Assembly: GCA_946621895.1 (NCBI GenBank)
Contig: CAMOOZ010000056.1
Location: 1-6,111 of the forward strand
From: an uncultured Lachnospiraceae bacterium
GTDB lineage: Bacteria; Bacillota_A; Clostridia; Lachnospirales; Lachnospiraceae
Reading direction: 5' to 3'
Length of the DNA stretch: 6,111 nucleotides
Both the position numbers and the translations under genes were made by a program. Positions 1 through 5,048 of the stretch are shown one piece after another. Positions within the stretch are counted from its first letter, which is position 1. Each line of letters starts with the position of its first letter. The notes beneath the pieces are model-generated. The model had not been told where the DNA came from. It saw only the letters and a program-made list of their open reading frames with translations, and made no database searches.

Positions 1-422
1 CTTGCCTGCTGGGCATCCACCAGATCCATATCGATCTTTCTGGCATGCTTTAAGCTCTCCTTCACCGCCTGCGCCGTAATTTCGTTAAAGGTGATCCGAC
101 AGACCTTCTTATCCTGTTCCTCCAGCTTTAACGCAAAGAGCAGATGCCATGAAATGGCCTCTCCCTCCCGGTCCGGGTCGGTGGCGAGATAGATCTTATC
201 CGCCTTTTTCACTTCCCGGCGCAGCGCCGCCAAAAGCTCCCCTTTCCCGCGGATCGTGATATATCTGGGCTCATAGTCATGCTCTATATCGATCCCCAGC
301 TGAGATTTGGGAAGATCCCTGACATGCCCGCCGGAGGCGGCCACCGTATAGTTTTTCCCCAGAAATTTCTGAATGGTCTTCATCTTTGCGGGGGATTCCA
401 CGATCACCAGATTCTTTGCCAT
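1..422 (-). CDS. topA: DNA topoisomerase I, N-terminal part (gene runs off the left edge)
   Basis: Type IA topoisomerase, which relaxes negative supercoils by cutting and passing single DNA strands in the cytoplasm. The 140 visible codons cover the Toprim domain. They begin [17 protein letters not shown], the canonical family start, with the metal/acid Glu at residue 9. [10 protein letters not shown] follows at 29-38, the Toprim acidic motif DPDREGE at 82-88 (D82, D84, E86), and TFNEIT at 111-116. The visible end, DLVDAQQA, leads into the usual DAQQARR stretch. The active-site Tyr and zinc-finger C-terminus lie outside the window, as the family is normally near 700 residues. The start is fixed by homology: ATG at 420-422. 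The best Shine-Dalgarno-like stretch (AAGGAAAGG, complement of 437-445) is unusually far away, 14 bases from the ATG. The gene has its own upstream promoter candidate (532-560). One small oddity is Met at residue 14, where most homologues have Ala (SPAKAKTI). Confidence 0.97.
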   Translation of the reverse strand, partial: MAKNLVIVESPAKMKTIQKFLGKNYTVAASGGHVRDLPKSQLGIDIEHDYEPRYITIRGKGELLAALRREVKKADKIYLATDPDREGEAISWHLLFALKLEEQDKKVCRITFNEITAQAVKESLKHARKIDMDLVDAQQA

Positions 423-460
423 AGCGTATTAAAAGGCCTTTCCTTATTTCTGATAGAAAA

Positions 461-479
461 GAAACGCATAATGCGTTTC
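461..479. promoter_or_regulatory. Perfect 19-base palindrome in the topA leader (operator or attenuator candidate)
   Basis: GAAACGCATAATGCGTTTC has two 9-base arms around a single central base. It lies 38 bases before the topA start and downstream of the proposed topA promoter. As minus-strand RNA it would fold into an 8-bp stem with a UUA loop, followed at once by UUUUCU, which resembles a weak intrinsic terminator or attenuator. As DNA it has the perfect symmetry and size of a dimeric repressor site. I do not recognise it as a known operator: it does not match the CodY box or LexA box. The inverted repeat is seen directly; its function is inference. Confidence 0.5.
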
Positions 480-531
480 CCGTATAATGCCCGGTCAGGA
501 AGATCCCCCCTGCTACGGGCAGACTTAAGAG

Positions 532-560
532 ACTATACACCAAAAAAAATCCCATGGCAA
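532..560 (-). promoter_or_regulatory. Probable sigma-A promoter for topA
   Basis: On the minus strand, a -35 box TTGCCA (complement of 555-560) and a -10 box TATAGT (complement of 532-537) are separated by exactly 17 bases. The spacer contains a run of eight T. Transcription would start near 525, giving a topA leader of about 100 bases that includes the palindrome at 461-479. It fits the 175-base gap after dprA and suggests topA can be expressed apart from yifB-dprA. Confidence 0.65.
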
Positions 561-570
561 GAATTTCTGA

Positions 571-608
571 GGAAACGATGATCTGATCAGCGTTTTCCTA
601 ACATCGTT
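571..608 (-). terminator. Inverted repeats at the end of dprA (weak terminator candidate)
   Basis: Two nested inverted repeats span the dprA stop codon. One pairs 574-580 with 602-608 (AACGATG/CATCGTT). The other pairs 571-577 with 591-598 (GGAAACG/CGTTTTCC, one bulged base). A small CTGATCAG palindrome lies between them. On the minus strand the structure is followed by TTTCCTCAG, not a real U-run, so it is a poor Rho-independent terminator. It could instead be an mRNA 3'-end or processing structure. The topA -35 box starts only about 10 bases further on. Confidence 0.25.
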
Positions 609-1791
609 CAAAAAACCCGGGCACGGGAGAGCGCAGCAATCCGTCCATCACCAGATGGGCAAGCTTTTTTGCCAGCTCTCCGTGAGAGAGGCTGACGCCC
701 TTGCTTTTCAGGGACACCGCCACCTCGCTCTGCGCAGTGGGCTGAATATCCACCGCTTCATAAATCTGCCGGAAAAGCTCCTCCCGAAAAACCGGCGTCT
801 TCGCCGCGGCATTCCTTTTCCCGGGGAGCAGGCCCATGTCCTTAAGGATCTGCTCCGGCTCCTGAACGAGCATCGCTCCCTCCCGGATCAGACGGTTGCA
901 GCCCACGGAAAGGGGGTCCGTGACCCTGCCGGGGAGGACATACACATCCCTCCCCTGCTCCAGTGCCATGTCCACGGTGATCAGCGTCCCGCTTTTTCTT
1001 CTGGCCTCCAGCACAAGGAGCGCATCGGCAAGGCCGCTGATCAGACGGTTCCTCCTTGGGAAATGAATGCCTAAAGGCGGTGTGCCGGGGGGATATTCAG
1101 ACACCACCCCTCCCGACAGGGGCAGGGCCTCAAAGACATCTCTGTTTTCCGGGGGATAACAGATGTCCGGCCCGCATCCCAGCACGCCGATACTTTTCCC
1201 TCCCGCCTTCAGCGCGCTTCGCTGCGCAATGCCATCGATGCCCCGGGCCATGCCGCTGATCACCGTCAGCCCGGCCCGGGCGAAGGCCTCCGCGAATTCC
1301 TCTGCCATCCTTGCCCCGTAGCCGGAGCAGGCTCTTGCCCCCACCATTGCAATGGAAGGGCCTGCGGGAAGAAGCTCCCCCCTGCAGAAAAGCCCGAGGG
1401 GAGGATCGGGAATGCGCTTCAAACGCTCCGGAAAGGCAGGATCGATCCTGGAATAAAACCTGATCCCCCTTTTTCCCAGCTCGGACAGCTCATGCCTTCT
1501 CCACTGCTCAATGCCCCGGGGTGTTTTAAAGCGCCGCAGCAGCTCTTCCCTAAAGACCTTCAGCTCCTTCAGCTTTTCCCACCCCCTTTTTCCGGAGGCG
1601 GCTTCCTGCGGGATCTGCGCGTAAAAAGCCTCTGCCGCGCCCTGCCCGGGGCCGCAAAGCAGCTTCAGCTCTCTTTCCCCAAAGCCTTTTATCCCTGCCA
1701 GAAGGGAATAGTAAAGCTCCTCCGGAGCAGGTCCGTCCGTTTCCATTTCCATCGGCTCATCCTCCTGCCGGCGCGCTGTTTTTTCACACAT
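598..1791 (-). CDS. dprA: DNA processing protein DprA/Smf
   Basis: DprA binds incoming single-stranded DNA in the cytoplasm and loads RecA during natural transformation; in many bacteria it is kept without known competence. At 397 residues it is close to the usual 360-380. An N-terminal helical (SAM-like) region covers about 25-105. The Rossmann-like DprA domain covers about 110-315, with MVGARACSGYGA at 149-160, SGMARGID at 179-186, FPRRNRLISGLA at 244-255, EARRKSGTLIT at 262-272 and EQGRDVYVLPG at 278-288. A winged-helix C-terminus follows at about 335-397. The start used is ATG 1789-1791, with GGAGGG (complement of 1797-1802) 5 bases upstream. It overlaps the yifB stop by 8 bases, so the two are probably translationally coupled. 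A second in-frame ATG at 1750-1752 (residue 14) has its own AGGAGG 8 bases upstream and would give 384 residues. Both starts are plausible; the core fold is intact either way. Confidence 0.96.
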   Translation of the reverse strand: MCEKTARRQEDEPMEMETDGPAPEELYYSLLAGIKGFGERELKLLCGPGQGAAEAFYAQIPQEAASGKRGWEKLKELKVFREELLRRFKTPRGIEQWRRHELSELGKRGIRFYSRIDPAFPERLKRIPDPPLGLFCRGELLPAGPSIAMVGARACSGYGARMAEEFAEAFARAGLTVISGMARGIDGIAQRSALKAGGKSIGVLGCGPDICYPPENRDVFEALPLSGGVVSEYPPGTPPLGIHFPRRNRLISGLADALLVLEARRKSGTLITVDMALEQGRDVYVLPGRVTDPLSVGCNRLIREGAMLVQEPEQILKDMGLLPGKRNAAAKTPVFREELFRQIYEAVDIQPTAQSEVAVSLKSKGVSLSHGELAKKLAHLVMDGLLRSPVPGFFERC

Positions 1792-3316
1792 TGCTTCCCT
1801 CCTGCATGCGGTAGAGCAAGGCCTCCTCGATATGCTCTGTTTTCAGCTCCTCCTCTTCCTCCAGATCCGCAATGGTCCTGGCCACCCGGAGCAGCTTATA
1901 GTAGCCTCTGGCGCTGACCTTCAGCCTCCCCAGGGCCTTCAGCAGCCGTTCCCTGACTGCAGCGCTCATCGGGCAGAATTCCCTGAGTTCCTTTATTCCC
2001 ATCGCGGAATTGCAGAGCATATCCCTGCCGGCAAATCTTTCCTCCTGCAGCCTTCTGGCTTTTCTTACCCTTTCCGCGATCCTTTCGGAGCTCTCCCCCG
2101 GGGCGGCATTATCGATCAGCGAATCCAGCCGCACCTCCTCCACTCTGACCACGAGATCCATCCGGTCCAGGATGGGACCAGAGACACGGGACATATAACG
2201 CCTGATCTCCCCCTCGCTGCAGCGGCACCTGGAGCGGTCCGGATAATAACCGCAAGGGCAGGGGTTCATGGCTCCCACCAGCAGAAAATCCGCCGGGTAC
2301 TCGATGATCCCGGCATTCCGGGAAAGCTGCACCCTTTTCTCCTCCAGCGGCTGGCGCAGCATATCCAGTGTGCTTCTGCGCATTTCCGCCATTTCATCCA
2401 GAAAGAGCACCCCGCGGTGGGCCAGGCTGATCACGCCCGGCTTCAGGGAGATCCCTCCGCCCGTCAGGGAAGCAGGAGTGATCGTATGGTGCGGCGCGAT
2501 GAACGGGCGCCTTCTGATCAATCCTCCCTTCAGCTTGCCCGCAACGGAATGCACGGCGCTTACCTCCAGGCTTTCCTGCTCGGAAAGAGGCGGCAGAATG
2601 CCTGCAAGCCTGCTGGCGATCATCGTTTTCCCGGTTCCCGGGGGACCGGTCAGCAGCAGATGATGAAAGCCCGCCGCCGCGATCTCGGCAGCCCGTTTTG
2701 CGCTCTCCTGGCCGGCAACCTCGGAGAAATCCGGATAGACAGCCTCCTCCGGCTGTTCCTGCGCCGGGGCTTCCGGGAGAGAAAAAAGCTTTTTCCTCTG
2801 CTCCTGCGAGGCCTTCAGAAAATCCACCACCTCCTTTAATTCCCGGGCGCCAAAGACCTTCATCCCGCGCGGAACGCCGGCCTCCCGCGCATTTTCTTTC
2901 GGCACGATACAGGCTGATATGCCCCTTTTCCCGGCCTCCGTTACCATCGGCAGGATGCCCCTTACCCCGCGCAGGATCCCGTTTAAGGAGAGCTCACCGA
3001 TGATCAGGAAGCCGTCTGCGCAGCCGGCGGGCAGCGCCCCCATGGAGAGCAAAATGGACACGGCGATGGGCAGATCGTAGGCATTTCCTTCCTTACGGAT
3101 ATCCGCCGGAGAAAGATTGACCGCGATATGGGCGGGAGGAAGCGGAAAACCGGCATTTTTCAAGGCCACCCGCACTCTCTCTTTGGCCTCCTTTACCTCA
3201 TTTGCCAGAAGCCCCACCATTTCCATGCAGGGCAGGCCGTTGGACACATCCGTTTCCACACGGACAAGAAAGCTGGAGACCCCCCGAAGGCCTCCCGAAT
3301 TGACCAGGCTGTACAT
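1784..3316 (-). CDS. yifB: YifB/ComM-family Mg-chelatase-like AAA+ ATPase
   Basis: Cytoplasmic AAA+ ATPase of the YifB/ComM family. ComM of Gram-negative bacteria is a branch-migrating helicase that helps integrate transforming DNA; the Firmicutes members are less well studied. The protein is 510 residues, the usual length. A Lon-protease-like (ChlI) domain covers about 12-130. The Mg-chelatase-type ATPase core covers about 190-390, with Walker A GPPGTGKT at 224-231, HHTITPASLTGGG at 276-288, Walker B GVLFLDEM at 302-309, and SGPILDRMDL at 379-388 near the sensor/arginine region. The paired cysteines C353, C355, C364 and C366 (MNPCPCGYY...CRC) are family typical. A C-terminal helical domain covers about 400-500. 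I chose ATG 3314-3316 because MYSLVNSGGLRG is the canonical family start and GAGGGGAGG lies directly upstream. A GTG nine codons earlier (3343) is open but has no support. dprA starts inside the last codons, which suggests joint expression and a shared DNA-uptake or recombination role. Confidence 0.95.
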   Translation of the reverse strand: MYSLVNSGGLRGVSSFLVRVETDVSNGLPCMEMVGLLANEVKEAKERVRVALKNAGFPLPPAHIAVNLSPADIRKEGNAYDLPIAVSILLSMGALPAGCADGFLIIGELSLNGILRGVRGILPMVTEAGKRGISACIVPKENAREAGVPRGMKVFGARELKEVVDFLKASQEQRKKLFSLPEAPAQEQPEEAVYPDFSEVAGQESAKRAAEIAAAGFHHLLLTGPPGTGKTMIASRLAGILPPLSEQESLEVSAVHSVAGKLKGGLIRRRPFIAPHHTITPASLTGGGISLKPGVISLAHRGVLFLDEMAEMRRSTLDMLRQPLEEKRVQLSRNAGIIEYPADFLLVGAMNPCPCGYYPDRSRCRCSEGEIRRYMSRVSGPILDRMDLVVRVEEVRLDSLIDNAAPGESSERIAERVRKARRLQEERFAGRDMLCNSAMGIKELREFCPMSAAVRERLLKALGRLKVSARGYYKLLRVARTIADLEEEEELKTEHIEEALLYRMQEGSNV

Positions 3317-3557
3317 AATCCTCCCCTCAGCGTGAACGGACACTAAATCAGATGAGCACTCAGCGCTTTATTGACGCACTGCAGCCGTTTTGTGATCGAT
3401 CGGTCCGCGATGCTGTATGCAATGCGCTGGTGATGATCGGTCCTTGCGATAAATCTGTGTAAAAACGCTCTGATCGAGCCTGATATGCTGCGTCTGCCCA
3501 AATGCACAGACACAGGCGATATGCTCTCAGATCCGGGGCAGCACGCCCCGAAAAGAC
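3317..3557 (-). ncRNA. Structured, repeat-bearing 5' leader of yifB (possible leader RNA)
   Basis: Between the predicted transcription start and yifB lie about 240 bases with no credible gene. As minus-strand RNA it begins with GAAAAG-A/U-CUUUUC symmetry (3550-3562, overlapping the start). Next is a 6-bp GC hairpin (3534-3550, CGGGGC/GCCCCG), then a long hairpin (3470-3530). The long hairpin has an outer stem 3470-3479/3523-3530 with a 2-base bulge, and an inner 9-bp stem 3488-3496/3507-3515 with a 10-base loop. It is followed by a U5 run (complement of 3461-3465). An imperfect tandem repeat follows at 3392-3411 and 3430-3450. I see no T-box signature and no tmRNA, RNase P, SRP or riboswitch motif that I recognise. 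Whether it is a separate small RNA, an attenuator or only a 5' UTR cannot be told from the sequence. Confidence 0.35.
3392..3450. repeat. Two imperfect direct repeats of about 20 bases, 38 bases apart
   Basis: The unit on the plus strand is GTGAT-(C)-GATCGGTCC-(TT)-GCGAT. Copy one is 3392-3411 with the extra C and without TT. Copy two is 3430-3450 without C and with TT. All other positions of the unit agree (19 shared bases). In minus-strand RNA each copy can form a small AUCG/CGAU stem presenting a loop that contains GGAC. The repeat sits in the yifB leader downstream of the long hairpin. The repeat is seen directly; any role as a protein or RNA target is inference. Confidence 0.6.
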
Positions 3558-3563
3558 TTTTCC

Positions 3564-3592
3564 ATATTAGCACGACGGAAAAGGCCTGTCAA
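3564..3592 (-). promoter_or_regulatory. Strong sigma-A promoter upstream of yifB-dprA
   Basis: On the minus strand, a perfect -35 box TTGACA (complement of 3587-3592) is followed by a 17-base spacer and TAATAT (complement of 3564-3569). A TGC immediately before the -10 box forms an extended -10 element. Transcription should start near 3557 and run through the structured leader into yifB and dprA. This is the best promoter match in the window. Confidence 0.75.
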
Positions 3593-3613
3593 GGATGGCC
3601 GGCCGATTTTTCC

Positions 3614-3765
3614 GCGGGCAGCCCGCATTCAAATGCGCCATGCGTTAAGCGCGTGAAGCGGGCTGCTTTGCGCGTGCAAGGGGCGAAATCTCAACGCATT
3701 AAGCTGTTCCGGCCGCACAGGCGGAAAACCCCTGAATCCGGCGTGGAAATGTCCGGGAGCGCCGG
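3614..3765. repeat. Cluster of GC-rich inverted repeats in the gap before the yifB promoter
   Basis: The gap between the SGNH gene and the yifB promoter (3593-3876) holds no convincing gene. It contains a 9-bp inverted repeat GCAGCCCGC/GCGGGCTGC (3618-3626 with 3658-3666), with an inner 6-bp pairing (3633-3638 with 3649-3654, one G-U when read as plus-strand RNA). A competing 13-base palindrome GCGGGCAGCCCGC lies at 3614-3626, and a CCGGCG/CGCCGG pair at 3738-3743/3760-3765. The 7-mer GCGCGTG occurs directly repeated at 3649-3655 and 3670-3676. Neither strand shows a U-run right after the stems, so these are not ordinary terminators. No mobile element ends or coding remnants are recognisable. 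Confidence 0.4.
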
Positions 3766-3821
3766 CAGCGGGCGATGGGACCGAATCGCGTTTCGTACGA
3801 TCGGCAAAAAGACAGGCAGGA

Positions 3822-3869
3822 AGAAAAGTGATGTCTGAACAGATCCTAACCCTATCCCGGGGGCAGACA
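3822..3869 (-). terminator. Weak terminator candidate after the MBOAT-SGNH operon
   Basis: Eight bases after the SGNH stop codon, TGTCTG/CAGACA arms (complements of 3864-3869 and 3832-3837) enclose a CCC...GGG pairing. After TCA they are followed by CTTTTCTT on the minus strand. The outer stem is only 6 bp and the loop is long, so efficiency would be modest. The position is right for ending the operon before the yifB promoter. Confidence 0.25.
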
Positions 3870-3876
3870 ATTCGGC

Positions 3877-5025
3877 TCAGGATTCCTCAGCAGCTTCGGG
3901 GATCAGGATACCGTGGGAAAAAAGAAAATCCTTCCAGAGGGTATAGCCCGATATTTTCAGGTGGACGCCGTCATTGCTCAGCTCGGAACGGAGATTTCCC
4001 TCCTCATCGCAGACAGGCTCATTCATGTCCAGATAAAAGATGTCGCGCCCGTTCGCCAAAGTGCTAATCGCCTGATTACGCTCGACAATGTTCGTGTTTG
4101 TCTCATAGCCGTTCTTTTTCGCATCGGCTTTCGTCACATGCATCATTCCCTCGATAAAGATCAGCGCCCCGGGCTGCAGCCCCCTGATCCTTACCAGGAC
4201 CGCCCTGTACTCCTCATAGTAGCGTTTCGCGTTGTAGCTGCCCAGCTCATTGATCCCCAGGCAGATGTAGATCTTTCCATACTGTCTGCGGTTAAGAACC
4301 TCCTCCAGGGTGAGACTTTCCTCCCCGTTGTCATGGGAAAAGAAGGAGATCTTTTTTTTGAACAGCTGATCCGTCCGCATTGACCGCCTGGCAAAGAAAT
4401 CCCCCTGCATATTCAGCGTCCCGTACCGGTAAAGTCCCTCGGTCCTGGAATCGCCGATGAACAGCGCGTCCTCGAAATAGGCCTCCGTTACCGGCTGAAG
4501 GGAATAATACTCTCCGTTTGGGGCAAAGATGCCATACTTGTCCCTCTCGTAAACCGTCCCTTCCGGGGAGAGATATTTGGATTGCGTGTTGCCGTATTCC
4601 GTTGCCGGAAAGACTTCACTGCAGGCGTCCGGAGGCAGCTCCAGGGAAACCGCTTCAACAGCTTCCGGCGGATCCGTCCCCTCTGCTCCGGGGCCTTCCG
4701 AGGTCTCCTGCACTGCGGCCTCTTCGGCAGGAACGGGCCCGTCAGCTGCCGGTGCTTCAGGGGGTTCAGGAATATCCCCGGCCTCCTCTTCAGCGGAAAA
4801 GGACTGCGGCGCCATGCCTTCCTCTTCCGGCGCAGACGCCGGAAGGCTCTCCTCCCCGCCGGCTGCAAGCGTCCGGAAAAAAGCCGCCGCCAAAGGCTCC
4901 CGATAAAAGGCATACTCTCCCCCGCCTGCCCTCAGGCTGAGCATGCCGAGGATAAAACCGGCAAGCAGCACGAGCCGCATGCATATGGGCAGCAGGATCC
5001 GTTTCATCAGGCTTATCAGCTTCAT
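3877..5025 (-). CDS. Membrane-anchored SGNH/GDSL-fold protein paired with an MBOAT acyltransferase
   Basis: Probable extracytoplasmic esterase or O-acyltransferase partner. From the ATG at 5023-5025 the protein has 382 residues. A positively charged start and one hydrophobic helix at about 10-31 indicate a signal anchor with the bulk outside the cell. Residues about 54-132 form an Ala/Glu/Pro-rich, acidic, low-complexity spacer. The SGNH domain spans about 184-372, with block I FIGDSRTEG (Ser193 nucleophile), block III LGINEL (Asn259) and block V DGVHL (Asp352, His355). The block II Gly is not obvious: the region reads FFARRSM. The MBOAT gene ends 23 bases upstream, an arrangement like PatA-PatB, AlgI-AlgJ/X and DltB-DltD, so it may transfer or remove acetyl groups on a wall or secreted polysaccharide. 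The start is uncertain: GTG (5031) and TTG (5034) are in frame. The ATG is preceded by a GGTGA that fits the extended Shine-Dalgarno sequence. Fold and catalytic motifs are clear; the substrate is unknown. Confidence 0.85.
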   Translation of the reverse strand: MKLISLMKRILLPICMRLVLLAGFILGMLSLRAGGGEYAFYREPLAAAFFRTLAAGGEESLPASAPEEEGMAPQSFSAEEEAGDIPEPPEAPAADGPVPAEEAAVQETSEGPGAEGTDPPEAVEAVSLELPPDACSEVFPATEYGNTQSKYLSPEGTVYERDKYGIFAPNGEYYSLQPVTEAYFEDALFIGDSRTEGLYRYGTLNMQGDFFARRSMRTDQLFKKKISFFSHDNGEESLTLEEVLNRRQYGKIYICLGINELGSYNAKRYYEEYRAVLVRIRGLQPGALIFIEGMMHVTKADAKKNGYETNTNIVERNQAISTLANGRDIFYLDMNEPVCDEEGNLRSELSNDGVHLKISGYTLWKDFLFSHGILIPEAAEES

Positions 5026-5048
5026 CTTCACCAAATCATTTCCGGTTT

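Noticed and set aside
277..555. Minus-strand frame overlapping the topA start, with a hydrophobic N-terminal stretch
   Set aside because: It begins within the topA promoter, lies out of frame with topA over the conserved Toprim coding region, and has no ribosome binding site. The hydrophobic residues come from the T-rich promoter spacer.
1832..2839. Long plus-strand frame of 335 codons opposite yifB
   Set aside because: It is a GC-driven shadow of a strongly conserved AAA+ gene; the translation is rich in Gln, His, Pro and Arg with no domain.
3317..3557. T-box, tmRNA, RNase P RNA or SRP RNA in the yifB leader
   Set aside because: No T-box GGUGGNACCGCG, no tRNA-like ends, no RNase P conserved core and no SRP tetraloop motif were found.
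3343..3573. Minus-strand open frame of 76 codons upstream of yifB
   Set aside because: It would start with GTG inside the promoter spacer, upstream of the likely transcription start. It has no ribosome binding site, resembles no known protein, and overlaps the structured leader.
3485..3838. Plus-strand open frame of 117 codons across the intergenic gap
   Set aside because: It runs antisense through the yifB promoter and leader, has no good ribosome binding site, and its basic, low-complexity translation matches nothing recognisable.
3828..4067. Plus-strand frame starting ATGATGTCTGAACAG after an AGGAAG
   Set aside because: The ribosome binding site looks fair, but most of the frame is antisense to the conserved end of the SGNH gene and the translation is not protein-like.
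4488..4913. Overlapping frames on both strands at the SGNH spacer region
   Set aside because: The Ala/Glu/Pro low-complexity coding sequence leaves all frames open; only the frame carrying the SGNH motifs is supported.
5028..5039. Tiny ATG ATT TGG TGA frame between the MBOAT and SGNH genes
   Set aside because: Three codons only and more likely part of the SGNH ribosome-binding region; no evidence that it is a functional leader peptide.
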